Below are positions 1-9,760 of a stretch of DNA of 64,000 bases, piece by piece. Position numbers and translations under genes: made by a program. Source of the DNA: Carettochelys insculpta (taxonomy: Eukaryota > Chordata > Testudines > Carettochelyidae); contig NC_134139.1 in NCBI RefSeq assembly GCF_033958435.1, positions 204,831,501-204,895,500 on the forward strand. Direction: 5' to 3'. The first letter of the stretch is position 1, and each line of letters starts with the position of its first letter. Under the pieces are notes generated by a model that was not told the origin of the DNA, did no database searches, and worked only from the letters and a program-made list of their open reading frames with translations.

Positions 1-880
1 CCCAATCCCTAACCGGCCTCCATAAAGATTGACCTCTCAAACCCAGGTTTAGCAGGCCAATGTTCAAACCACTTGTCATGGCTCCTTCCCCACTCTAGCA
101 AGACAAATGCAGAAGTGGGGGCCAGCAAAAGTACCTCCAAAATGTTATCTACCAGGTTTTGGTATAAACTTCCCCCCCAGAATCCTAAAAACCTTAGATT
201 TTGGGAATAAAATTCGCTGCCACCACCCAAGTAATAATAAGGAAACCAGGGAGAGACTACTTAGGAAATCTCAGCCCCAAAAGCAAAAAACCAGGACACA
301 AACATTAACCAATACCAGGTTAATCAAAAGAAAAAGAGAGAACTTTTATTATTACAGCAATATTCATATTGCAAGCCTCATGACTAGATGGAAGAGTCGA
401 AGTAAAACACATGGGGAGTCTCCACCATGGGCCTAGAACTTAGTTACAAGGAGAGTAAAAGAACATTTCTAAAAAGTGCACAGACATCAGACCCCACTTC
501 CCAAACCATAAAACAATAAAGCCTAACGGACTTATCTAAACTTTACCCTACTTAGAGGACATTGGAGGGCCTGTTCCTGGAGGGAGATATTCTGTGTCTG
601 TCTCTCTCATGGTTGGAAAAAAGAAGAAAGACCAGAGGACAGAAAAAGGGAGGAGCCAAAAAATTCAATTCTTACCTACATTCCTATAGGCCAACCCCAC
701 CTGGCTAAGGAGGTTAACCCCTTTACTCCCAGGCTGCTGGGAGTAACCCTCATGATCATGACTCCACTGAACTATCCCTCCCTTTATCAGTACTGTTTTG
801 TGCCTTTAGCCTTAGAGGAGGTTGGAGACCCAGCTACTGGGTTGGAACTGATGGAGTCTGAAGTTTGAGTGAGACATGGG
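1..880. other. Unassigned intronic sequence
   Basis: Lies inside the large KIF13B intron that runs past the left edge. No convincing exon, RNA gene or repeat family was recognised; the sequence is moderately A-rich. Confidence 0.4.
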
Positions 881-899
881 GCCTCCAGTGAGGTTTCAC

Positions 900-1640
900 T
901 CTGAGGTGACGACAAGTTTCTCATAGCAAACTATGAGGATAATGAGTCCTCTGCGGATCTCTCTAAAGTAGGTTTGGGTGAGCATGCAGATGTTGATAGA
1001 GAATTATGTTCACTCAGAAGCCAACTTCAGGGTGTGAAGGAGAGCGTGTATGAGAGAGAGAGAGAGAGAGAGGAAAAAGCCCCACCTCACCCTAGTATCA
1101 TCTGAAGCTGGATGGAGAAAACACTCCATCATGAAAAAATTAAATCTTATCTCCCAATTCTTCCTCGCTCTGCTTTTAAAAATTGAGCATATGATACACT
1201 TTTGAGGGATATTCGTTTCACCCAGGCAGCAGATACACTGGGAATTCTCATCACTGATAAGGAGAGGCTTTCTGCAAGCAAGGCAACATTTGAATCCTGG
1301 ACGCCATGGCACACACCAGAAAGATAAGGATCTCAAAAGGAAAAGAGGGAAGAATTACAGAACAACTCCCCTTACAAAACAAAACATAAGCTTACAGGAA
1401 AGAAAAGTGAAGTAATTAAGACTAAGAACAAATATCGACTAGTAAAGTACAGTGAGCATGCTCGTGCTCGGTCTCAGGTTATGACAGCTGAGAAGGAACT
1501 GAGGATGGTTCACCCATGCAGTCTTATATGTCCTTGGTGCCTGAGTGAGCAAAACAGGTGCTATTACCAAAAATCTTTGATCAAAGTCATGTTGGGTATA
1601 AGAACACCTGAGACACTACTTGAAGAGCTTCACCTCTTGT
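900..1640 (-). mobile_element. Old DIRS-like 5' remnant
   Basis: On the minus strand, 1010-1336 encodes a cysteine-rich peptide (CCLACRKPLL..CICCLGE) that lines up with the gag N-terminus of the intact DIRS copy at 8648-8914 (KKCDSCREAML..CICCLGE). The bases after it (1400-1640) loosely resemble the DIRS right end, finishing in a degenerate ACTTGAAGAGCTTCAC where the intact copy has ACTCGAAGAAGAAC. Much older than the 3.3-9.4 kb copy. The left boundary is unclear. Confidence 0.6.
1054..1074. repeat. (GA)n microsatellite
   Basis: About ten uninterrupted GA units next to the decayed DIRS fragment. Simple repeat, likely polymorphic. Confidence 0.85.
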
Positions 1641-1668
1641 GCAAGCTTGGAATTTAAATTAAACACAA

Positions 1669-2407
1669 TGTGACAGGGTCAGGCCAGAGGGCTGCAGAAG
1701 AGTGGTGGAGGGGAGCTATATTACACCTATACTGAACTGGTCCCTGGTTCCCAGAATAAACTAGCAAGGGCTGATCCAGAAGCAAGAGGAACCTGCTAGA
1801 AGTAAACAGGGCAATTAAAACACTTAGGGCCAATTAGGAGGTTTGCAGACTCAAGGGAGCTGGGGTAATCAGGACAGCAGGAGCCAACGAAGAACCAGCT
1901 GACACCAGTTTTAAAAAGGCCTTTTGTTCTGTTGGCTCAGTTGCTGGGTGAGAACTGAAGGAGATAAGGAGCTGTAGAGAGTTCTGAGAGGAGTAAATAC
2001 TATCTGGTAGCAGAGGGAAGAGCCTGCAGTAAGGAGAGTACTGGGGACTGCTGTGGGGATATTGCCCAAGGAATCATCACCGTTAAGCAGCTGAAACTTG
2101 AGATGATGTTGGCAGCTACTATCACAGGGTCCATGGGCTGGAGCCCAGAGTAGACAGTGGGCCTGGGCTCTCCCCACATTCCCTATACAGCATGGGAGAA
2201 GGGTGGACTTGGTGGAGAGGTTTATCTTGCCTGAATAACTTGGAGGTGCAGCACAAACTATAGAGTTTAATCTCCTCTTTTCCCTATGCTGGCCAATGAT
2301 AATAGCAGCTCACTAAAACAGCTATTTGGTGTCTAATCTTAAGGCTGCTGTGAGGCTCTGAGGCAAATATGTGGGACCCACCAAGATAGAGGAGAAGCTT
2401 TGTCACA
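1669..2407 (+). repeat. 5' LTR of a Ty3/gypsy (Gmr1-like) element
   Basis: The 739-bp block begins TGTGACAGGGTCAGG and ends GTCACA, giving a perfect 6-bp terminal inverted repeat with TG..CA ends. A primer-binding-like TGG starts three bases later, and gag-like sequence follows on the same strand. The start resembles LTRs common in turtle genomes (recollection, not searched). No matching 3' LTR is present near 12 kb. Target duplication cannot be checked because the 3' end is missing. Confidence 0.75.
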
Positions 2408-3274
2408 ACTGGTGTCACAGGTGGGATTTGGTGCACAGCACGGCAAAATACAGAAGAAAAAAGAAATCCCCAGAAAGGAAAAAAGGAGTGGGTTTGGTTT
2501 TTTTTTCCCCCCAGCTTTTGGTTGTTTGCATGTCCCCTATAAAGGAGGCAATGGTGCATGCGCTATTACAAGATAGCATAGTTCAACAGGAAGATGCTTG
2601 AGCCCAGGGGAATGCCCAACAGGAGCAATGAAGCTGCAGCAAGAGACCAGTCAGCTAATGATGACCCAGACAGCCCATGATCAAGCCCTCCTGCAGAAAA
2701 TAGTGGCCCTGATCAAATTCTTCACCCTGGCAATGCCTAGGTTTGGGGAAGAAAAAGGATGGAAGGCCAGGATTTTTTTCCCCCTAAGATGAGTGTGGAA
2801 GACAATGTAGAAACCAACATAGAAACCAAACTTTCACCTTTGAAAAGCTTGCAGAGTGCAACGAACAGCCTAGAGACCCATAGATCAGTATCCCCACTCC
2901 TTTCCTGTGGGGAGAATCCCAGAAGGCACGCCACGACCTGCCCACTGAAGTCACAGCATGCTACCCTCAGCTGAAGGCAGAAATCTTGGCCTCAGCTGGA
3001 GTAAGAACCAGAGTGCAGGCTCAGTAGTATCACAAATGGAAATACCAGAAAAACAAACCACCACAGTCACAACTATATGACCTCATCCACCTCTCCCCCA
3101 AGCGGCTGCAATCTGAGGCCCGTAATCCAGAAGAGATATGAGAGGGGCTGGTCATTGACTGATAAATGAGGGAGCTACCACTAGATGTCCATGCCAGGGT
3201 TGGCCAGAACAAGCCAGCTACCTATGGGGAAGTGGCAACACTGGTGTAAAGACGAAGGGCTGCAAGGGAACTGA
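2408..3274 (+). pseudogene. Ty3/gypsy gag, 5' part (broken)
   Basis: Plus-strand, gag-like sequence in three frames with several stops and frameshifts. Recognisable pieces are an N-terminal segment from about 2598 (MKLQQETSQLMMTQ), an EDNVETNIET piece near 2792, and a SCAN-like helical piece near 3070-3270 in which the peptide [16 protein letters not shown] can be read, followed further on by GEVATLV. The reading is cut at ~3275 by the DIRS element and resumes after 9370. Non-functional. Assigned to gag by position between LTR and protease and by the helix-rich pattern; the family is known only by resemblance. Confidence 0.65.
2410..2428 (+). promoter_or_regulatory. Probable primer-binding site
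   Basis: Starts TGGTGTCACAGGTGGGAT just inside the LTR end, as expected for a site pairing with the CCA end of a tRNA. The tRNA identity was not determined. Confidence 0.5.
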
Positions 3275-3475
3275 AAAGAGAAGTTACTCACTTGTAGTAA
3301 CGAGGGTTCTTCGAGATGTGTCCCCGTGGGTGCTCCACAGTAGGTGTCGGGCTCGCCCGGCGCCGCAGATCGGAATTCTTCTAGCAGTTTCCACTGGATT
3401 GTGCATGCGCCGATGCGTGCCGCTCCCTTGAGCGCCCTCGGTCATGTGCGCGAACCAGTCCCCGCCAGTTCCTTG
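3275..3475. repeat. DIRS left terminal inverted repeat
   Basis: Starts AAAGAGAAGTTACTCACTTG. From ~3307 the sequence TTCTTCGAGATGTGTCCCCG onward is the inverted match of the right end (9205-9369), about 165 bp at high identity including the GCATGCGCCGATGCG block. The outermost ~32 bases are unique to this end and recur, inverted, in the internal complementary region. Confidence 0.9.
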
Positions 3476-3538
3476 ACCAACCGCCCCGGATGCTCCTGAA
3501 AAACACCGGACAGAGATCCGAAGCGGGGAGGATGGGCG

Positions 3539-3645
3539 GGTAGTGGAGCACCCATGGGGACACATCTCGAAGAACCATCGTTACTACAAGTGAGTAACTT
3601 CTCTTTCTTCTTCGAGTGGTCCCCGTGGGTGCTCCACAGTAGGTG
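3539..3645. repeat. DIRS internal complementary region (circle junction copy)
   Basis: 3539-3606 is the reverse complement of the left terminus (3275-3342, about 63 of 66 bases). 3607-3645 (CTTCTTCGAGTGGTCCCCGT..) is the reverse complement of the right terminus (9325-9369). The two halves abut with no spacer, which is the template arrangement used to regenerate complete ends on a circular intermediate (established for DIRS-1). Confidence 0.88.
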
Positions 3646-3687
3646 ACTACCCAGCAGTAACCCCAAGTAAGGAGGTGGGTACTCGAT

Positions 3688-4743
3688 TCATGTGCAGCTT
3701 GCCCCCGAGAGGACTGCTGTCGACAGACGGGTATCCTCATCGAACACCCGATGCAGGGCATAATGCTTGGCGAAGGTGTCGTAGGATGACCAGGTCACCG
3801 CTCTGCAAATGTCTTTCAACGCGATTCCCTTGAAGAAGGCTGTTGATGCCGCCACCGCTCTGGTGGAGTGAGCCTTGGGTGGGGCTAGCAAAGGGGTCTT
3901 TTGAAGCTCGTAGCACAGTTTTATACAGGACACAATGTGCTTTGAAATTCTCTGGGAAGAGAGGCCTTCCCCTTTCCACCTGGGAGCGAGAGACACCAGA
4001 AGCCTGTCCGTTTTCTGGAAGGGCTTAGTTCTGTCTATGTAAAAGGCCAACGCCCTCCTCACATCTAGGAGGTGCAGGAGCGCCTCCTTGCTGGAGCTGT
4101 GAGGCTTCGGGTAAAACAAGGGTAATACTATTGGTTCGTTAATGTGGAACTCCGAGGAAACTTTCGGAATGAAGGCTGGGTGTAACCGTAAGATCACCGC
4201 CTCCTTTGAGAATATTGTGCAGGGTGCCGTTGCCATCACTGCTGCGAGCTTGCTCACCCTGCGGGCTGACGTAATCGCAAGAAGGAAGGTCGTTTTCATG
4301 GTAAGTAGTCGGAGGGGTACCGTGGCTAATGGTTCAAAGGGTGGTCCCGATAGCGTGTGGAGTACCAAGTCCAAACTCCACGACGGTGGTAGCGGTTTTC
4401 GAGGAGGGTACAGGTTTACCAGCCCCTTCAAGAACCTTGTGACGATAGGATGGGCGAATACGGTGGGCCCTTCCTCTTTGTGCCAAAAAGCTGATAGAGC
4501 TGCGAGGTGGACTTTTCGCGAGGATAGAGAGAGCCCGTCTCGTTTGAGATCCAGCAGGTATTCTAGAATTACAGTCATAGGGACGTCCAGAGGGGCTAAC
4601 TGTTTGGCAGAGCACCAGGTGGTAAAGCGTGTCCATTTCTGTTCGTAAGTCCTCCTGGTGGAGGTCCTTTGGCTACACTCTAAGACTTGTCTTACTCCCT
4701 CCGTACACATGCTCTCTAAGGCGCTGAGCCATGGATTAACCAT
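3688..4743 (-). CDS. DIRS tyrosine recombinase (YR), open frame
   Basis: Integrates the element through site-specific strand exchange in place of a DDE integrase. The open frame extends from 5946 to 3688 (752 codons), but recognisable YR sequence begins near Met402 (codon at 4743: MVNPWLSALESMC). A SAM-like N-terminal domain (TSTRRTYEQKWTRF..SRKVHLAALSAFW) is followed by the catalytic domain. First Arg lies in TSARRVSKL (~563), the H-x-x-R pair in HSTRAVAAS (H693, R696) and the nucleophile Tyr in AKHYAL (729). All key residues are present and there is no stop. The upstream part of the frame overlaps RT/RNase H, typical of DIRS. Whether it is expressed is unknown. Confidence 0.88.
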   Translation of the reverse strand: MVNPWLSALESMCTEGVRQVLECSQRTSTRRTYEQKWTRFTTWCSAKQLAPLDVPMTVILEYLLDLKRDGLSLSSRKVHLAALSAFWHKEEGPTVFAHPIVTRFLKGLVNLYPPRKPLPPSWSLDLVLHTLSGPPFEPLATVPLRLLTMKTTFLLAITSARRVSKLAAVMATAPCTIFSKEAVILRLHPAFIPKVSSEFHINEPIVLPLFYPKPHSSSKEALLHLLDVRRALAFYIDRTKPFQKTDRLLVSLAPRWKGEGLSSQRISKHIVSCIKLCYELQKTPLLAPPKAHSTRAVAASTAFFKGIALKDICRAVTWSSYDTFAKHYALHRVFDEDTRLSTAVLSGASCT

Positions 4744-5951
4744 GCTTGTAGGTGGAGTCCCTGAGGGTGCGGGTGCACTATGGACCCCTGAGCCTGTGTG
4801 AGTAAGTCCGGCGCTACCAGTAGGGGGAGTGGTGGACGATCTGTTATGCGCAGAAGCAGGGGAAACCATTGTTGTCGGTCCCAAGTTGGAACTATGAGGA
4901 TCACACGAGCTCTCTCCCTTCTGGCCTTCTGCAGAACCTTGTGGGTAAGTGTTGTGGGGGGAAACGCGTAGAGTAGAAGGCCCTTCCATGAGATCATGAA
5001 GGTGTCCCCCAGGGACCTCCGCCCTATTCCTGCTCTGGAGCAGTACTGAGGGCATTTCTTGTTGCGCTGAGCGGCAAACAAATCGACTTGGGGAAACCCC
5101 CAGGTGCGAAATATGCATCGTAGCACGTCGGAGTGGATCTGCCATTCGTGCGTGAGTGCAAAGCGCCTGCTCAGTTGATCTGCCTTCACGTTGTGGGCAC
5201 CCGGCAAGTACGAGGCTTTCAACGTTATGTTGTTGGCAATGCACGAATTCCACAATCGGACTGCTTCTGCACATAGCGCACGGGACCGTGCACCTCCTTG
5301 TCGATTGATGTAGAACATGGAGGTATTGTTGGTATTGATCCTGACTACGTTGCCGTGCAGTTACTTCCGAAAATGTCTGCACGCATTGAACACTGCTCTG
5401 AGTTCCAGTATGTTTATGTGCAGTGTCTGTTCCGCCGGTGACCATAGCCCTTGCGTCACCTTGCTGCCAATGTGCGCTCCCCATCCCATGGGGGAGGCGT
5501 CGGTTGTGAGAAAAATGGAAATTTGTGGTTGGTGGAAGGGCACTCCCACTAGCAGGCTCTTGGGATCTGCCCACCACACGAGTGACTTCCGTTCCTCCGT
5601 CGTGGGTGATACTACCCTGTGAACGGTATGGGCTGCCGGTCTGTAAACGCACGCCAGCCAATGCTGCAGGCTTCGCATGTGTAACCTGGCATTCTGTACC
5701 ACAAACGTGGCGGCCGCCATGTGCCCCAACAGTAGCAGGCATGTTAGGATCGGCACCACTGGGCTGTAAATCATGACTTGCACCAAGGATTTGATGGTGC
5801 GGAAGCGGGCGTTGGGCAGGTATACTCTTGATGCAATAGAGTTTACACGCGCCCCTGTGAACTCTATATCTTGCGTGGGTTTGGTCTTTGACTTTGCAAG
5901 GTTGATAACTAGGCCCAGTGAAGTAAACGTGTTCGCAGTAACGCATATCAT
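4716..5951 (-). pseudogene. DIRS RNase H region (in-frame stop)
   Basis: Removes RNA from the RNA:DNA hybrid during reverse transcription. The part at 5951-5361 carries TTDASPMGWGAH (first catalytic Asp) and ILELRAV (Glu). After an in-frame TAA at 5361-5363 the same frame continues 5318-4716 with NVKADQLSRR (third Asp) and a C-terminal extension (VDLFAAQRNKKCPQYCSRAG) typical of DIRS RNase H. The stop lies at HFRK*LHG and looks like one point mutation. A frameshift near 5950 separates it from the RT frame. Otherwise well preserved. Confidence 0.82.
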
Positions 5952-6916
5952 GCGTAGGACCTCTGCCTTTGAGGCCCCTTCAGTAGGCAGTCGTCCAGGT
6001 ATGGAAAAATAAACACGCCCTGCCTGTGCAGGTAAGCTGATACCACTGCCAGGGTTTTGGTAAAGACTCTGGGTGCCGAGGATAGGCCGAATGGAAGAAT
6101 CTTATATTGGAAATGCTCCCCGCCGACTGTGAAGCGGAGGAAGCGTCTGTGTGCCGGGTGGACTGTTATATGAAAGTAAGCGTCTTGTAAGTCGAGGGCT
6201 GCAAACCAGTCTCCATTGTCCAGGGCCGTCAGTATGGAGGCAACTGTAATCATCTGGAAGTGCTGCTTGCGCAAGTATCTGTTGAGTCCCCGAAGGTCCA
6301 AAATCAGCCTCCAGCCTCCTGTTTTCTTCTCTGTTAGGAAGAATCGTGAGTAAAAACCTTTCCCGTGGAATTGTTCTGGTACTCTTTCCACTGCCCCTAT
6401 GAACATGAGGTGATCTACCTCCTGCTTCAGCCTCGCCTCGTGAGAAGGGTCCCTGAGAAGAGGCGGGGTGGGAGGTTTCGTCGGTGCTAGTGACTGGAAG
6501 GGGATCGTGTAACCCGTGGCTATAATTTCCAGCACCCATTTGTCTATTGTGATATTTTGCCATTGGGAGTGGAACGGTTTGAGGAGATGATGGAACATGA
6601 GGTGAGAGTGGCACTGAGCGATGGTGCTGATAGTGCAGTCCTCGACATAGCTGTCCAACTTGCTGCCTCTGGGCTTGCCCCAAGGTTGTGAGACTTTGTT
6701 GAGAACGTCGCCTGGGGGCCCTGTACTGTTGCTGCTGTTGATGGCGCCCTTGGTCATAGCCTCGTTGATATTGTGCGCGTTGTGGTTGGTAAGCGTAGCA
6801 CCTTTGCTGAGGATAGAATTTCTTTTTCTTGTATGGAGGAGTGTAGATACCCAAGGTCTTAGGTGTGGCCCTCGAATCTTTGCTAGAGTGTAGGACCGAG
6901 TCGGTTGATTCTGCAA
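5948..6916 (-). CDS. DIRS reverse transcriptase (frame separated from RNase H)
   Basis: Copies element RNA into DNA. In the 322-residue frame, the RT signature runs from RFFLTEKKTGGWRLILDLRG through FAALDLQDAYFHI (catalytic Asp), ILPFGLSSAPRVFTK, to FPYLDDCLL (catalytic YLDD, Tyr306). The N-terminal ~120 residues overlap the end of the gag frame. The frame stops at 5948 after LKGPQRQRSYA, whereas the homologous continuation (MICVTANTF..) is one frame over, so a small indel has split RT from RNase H. All seven RT motifs up to YLDD can be seen. Probably inactive because of the split. Confidence 0.85.
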   Translation of the reverse strand: MQNQPTRSYTLAKIRGPHLRPWVSTLLHTRKRNSILSKGATLTNHNAHNINEAMTKGAINSSNSTGPPGDVLNKVSQPWGKPRGSKLDSYVEDCTISTIAQCHSHLMFHHLLKPFHSQWQNITIDKWVLEIIATGYTIPFQSLAPTKPPTPPLLRDPSHEARLKQEVDHLMFIGAVERVPEQFHGKGFYSRFFLTEKKTGGWRLILDLRGLNRYLRKQHFQMITVASILTALDNGDWFAALDLQDAYFHITVHPAHRRFLRFTVGGEHFQYKILPFGLSSAPRVFTKTLAVVSAYLHRQGVFIFPYLDDCLLKGPQRQRSYA

Positions 6917-8914
6917 ACAGCCTTCGCTTGTCGAAGGGAAGATCCATGATCTTTGCCTGTAGATCTCTGGGGATACCAGATGTCTGGAGCCAGGACTCCC
7001 TATGCATTACCACTGCTGCGGCTGTTGAGTGTGCTGCTGTGTCCATCACGTCTACGGCAATCTGAACTCCCGTTCGCGAGGCCACGTAGCCCTCCTGGAC
7101 GATCGCCTTTAACACCAGCTTTTTGTCCTCCAGGAGGAAATCCATGAGAGAGGTAAGTCTAGAGTAGTTGTCAAAGTTATGGTTTGATAAATGTGCTGCG
7201 TAGTTCACCATTCTCAGTAATAAGGTAGAGGAGGAGTAGACCTTCCTGCCGAACAGCTCTAGTTTCTTAGCATCTTTATCTGACCCCCCTGATTTGTACT
7301 GAGGAGTCTTCGACCTCTGCTGGGACGATTCGACCACCAAAGAATTGGGCTGTGGGTGACTAAACAGGAATTCCATGCCCTTGGCTGGGACGAAGTATTT
7401 CTTATCTGCCCTTTTATTCGTAGGCGGAATAGAGGCCGGAGTCTGCCATATGTTAGTGGCTGACTCCATAATGGCTTTGTCCAGTGGAATAGCGATTTTA
7501 GATGAAGCCGGGGGTCTCAAATTTTTCAGGAGTTTATGATGCTTCTCCTGCACCTCTGCTATTTGAATGTCGTGTGTGTGTGCTACTCTTTTGAACAGCT
7601 CTTGGAATTGTTTAAGGTCATCCGGAGGGGAGACATCCCCAGGGACAATTGCCTCATCTGGGGAGGATGAGGAGGAGCTGCTAGGATAAACCTCCCCCAA
7701 GTCCTCTGGCTCCCGAGTTCGCTGGTATGCTTGCTCCCTCGTGGGCTGTGAAGGGAAGTCTCAGGACTCTGGACCGAATTTGCCCTGGGACAGCTGCGTT
7801 CCTGTCCCAGAGCGAGAGTGTACACGGGGGTATTGGTGAGGAGTGGGAGGGGATCTGCCCCTGGATCTAGACCTCCAATGTTAGTGTTCAGTATGATGAG
7901 GACGGCCATAACAACATGGACAAGGGCCCGGTGATGGAGACCTGGACCACAATCGGAGTGTGTACCCACGATGTCTGGGAGAGCGGGATCTCCGTGACGA
8001 CATTGATAATGGTGAAGCTGGTATGTGATAGTACTCATAGGGATCCATGCCCAAAAAGGGTGAAGGTGGACTGAGCCAAGGCGAAGGTGGTTGGAGGAAC
8101 AGAGAGGGAGGTCCGAAATAGGCCGGTGGAGTTGCCGCCCTGCGACGCGGCGTGTGTATCCGGGGGGGGGAGGGGGGAGGGCTGGGTGATAACAGCATCG
8201 CAGCCCTGCCTGGAGATGGACTGAGGTGCCGGGTTTTGGCTCTAGCTTTCCCCCGCCCCTGCAGGGTGGGCACCGCTCCCTCCCGTGCCGGGGATCTCGG
8301 CCCCACTGTCGGTGCCGCGCTCGGTACCATCATAAGCGGTGCCGCGTGGGTAGCTTCCTCCGGCGCTGCCGGGCCCCGTGCTGGGTGCCCCTGTGCCATC
8401 GGCGCTGTAAGAGCCAGTGCCACGTGAGGCGGCGCCGCCGATTCCGGCACTTGCTGTGCTGGTGCTGGTGGCGCCCTCAGTGCCGACTGCTGAATAGCCG
8501 GAGGCCCGGCCCCGGCCACGTGCGCGACCGTGCTGCTGCTTTCATCAGCCCGCGGCTCAGGGCTCTGCATTCCGCTCATCCTGCTCGCTGAAACTGCCAG
8601 CAAGGATCGAGCTGGGAAGAGTTTCCTCTTCTTTTGCACAGAGGGGGTCAAAGAAGCCGCCTTCCTTTATGCGACCCAGAAGGCCCTTCTGTGTGAGGCT
8701 TCTCCGGCGGCTCAGGCTGAAGGGCCTTATCAAACAAGATCATTTTGAGCCTCATCTCTCTGTCCTTCCTGGCCCTGGCTGTAAGCTTAGCGCTTTGCGA
8801 ACACTGCTGGGTAACATGGGACTCCCCCAGGCAGCAAATGCACTTACTATGCCCATCAGAGGCCAGCATAGCCTCGCGGCATGAATCACACTTCTTAAAC
8901 CCCGAGGAAGACAT
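6102..8914 (-). pseudogene. DIRS gag-like ORF1 (frameshifted)
   Basis: Structural protein of the element. It starts at 8914 with MSSSGFKKCDSCREAMLASD and a cysteine cluster (CDSC..CICC) like that in the remnant at 1.0-1.3 kb. It shifts frame near 8650 into a Pro/Ala/Ser- and Arg-rich region (8651-7881, many SPSP and RSRSPRHR repeats), then again near 7700 into the C-terminal frame (7700-6102). That frame holds DDLKQFQELFKRVAHTHDIQ, a helical block around residues 175-275, and a Gln/Tyr/Arg-rich nucleic-acid-binding-like tail (YQPQRAQYQRGYDQGRHQQQ) near residues 300-340. At least two indels break it. The region 8150-8560 is very GC- and CpG-rich. Confidence 0.78.
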
Positions 8915-9204
8915 TGCAGTGACTCTTTACTGTTAATAGGGTACTTAGCCGCTAATCAGTGCGTTCTACAACCCAAATAACATTCACGGCCTTCAGGGTA
9001 GCGGACAGCTTAACCGGCCTTCTTTGTCCGCTCCCCTTCCCTCCATTCCTCTTCTCTCCTACTATTTTGTATGTTTTTTTTTTCCACTTTTTTTTTTTGT
9101 ATAATAGTAAGAACAATGAGCTAACAAGTAAAAACAACTATCTTATCTGTCTCAGGCTTTAGAGCCGGAGCGGATTCCGTCTGCAGCCGTTGGCAATTGA
9201 GAAG

Positions 9205-9369
9205 GAACTGGTGGGGACCGGATAGCGCACATGACCGAGGGCGCGCAAGGGAGTGGTGCGCATCGGCGCATGCGCGATGCAGTGGAAACTGCTAGAAGAA
9301 TTCCAATCTGCGGCACCAGGCGAGCCCGACACCTACTGTGGAGCCCCACGGGGACCACTCGAAGAAGAA
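9205..9369. repeat. DIRS right terminal inverted repeat
   Basis: Inverted counterpart of 3307-3475, ending GGGGACCACTCGAAGAAGAA. It differs from the left repeat mainly near the tip (CGAGTGG versus CGAGATGTG), and this difference is preserved in the internal complementary region. Confidence 0.9.
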
Positions 9370-9760
9370 CATCCAGTTAAGGAGGAAACCCCATGGGTTA
9401 AGTTAACAGCCCCGACCTCCACAGCTCAGGTAGCTGAACATTCTGGGAGGCCTAGGTGGCAGAAGAGAGGAACTGAAGACTATCTGTAGACCATAAAAAC
9501 TCTGGGTAATGAGAGCAAAGGAGTTTGGGACATTATATTCCACAAGCTGAGACCAGGGGATACCTTGGACCCCTTACAGATATTAGAGTTGTGGAGAATC
9601 GGGACACACAGCTGCACAGTGTCCCATCACTGAGAACCAATGCAGTGCAATGGAGGAGACTGGGAAAACTCTTGCTGTCTGATACACCTTGTGGAGGTTA
9701 TGCTCACTGCAACACCAATATACCAGGCCAGTAAAGTTCAATGGGGTAGAGACCACAGCA
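9370..9760 (+). pseudogene. Ty3/gypsy gag 3' part, after DIRS insertion
   Basis: Continues the element broken at 3275. The plus frame 9253-9489 reads HPVKEETPWVKLTAPTSTAQ and ends in a stop at 9487. The next 200 bases are a degraded gag/protease junction. A zinc knuckle could not be confirmed. Frames are interrupted. Confidence 0.55.

Larger units (their letters stand above)
3275..9369 (-). mobile_element. DIRS-type (tyrosine recombinase) retrotransposon, nearly full length
   Basis: About 6.1 kb, minus-strand coding. Both ends share an inverted repeat of roughly 165 bp (3307-3475 versus 9205-9369). An internal complementary region at 3539-3645 is, base for base with few changes, the complement of the left terminus joined to the complement of the right terminus. 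That is the circle-junction layout of DIRS elements. Coding order on the minus strand: gag-like (8914-6102, broken), reverse transcriptase (6916-5948), RNase H (5951-4716) and tyrosine recombinase (up to 3688), the last overlapping RT/RNase H in another frame. It has no integrase and no target duplication, as usual for the group. Inserted into a gypsy gag. Its high CpG content suggests it is younger than its neighbours. Confidence 0.93.

Noticed and set aside
1010..1336. Cysteine-rich minus-strand frame as a zinc-finger gene
   Set aside because: It matches the gag N-terminus of the DIRS element at 8.6-8.9 kb and has lost the downstream reading; a transposon remnant.
4142..4648. 168-codon plus-strand frame inside the DIRS recombinase
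   Set aside because: Antisense to a clear tyrosine recombinase, no independent similarity.
8152..8591. Plus-strand open frames opposite the DIRS gag
   Set aside because: Shadows of the CpG-rich gag on the other strand; no recognisable product.
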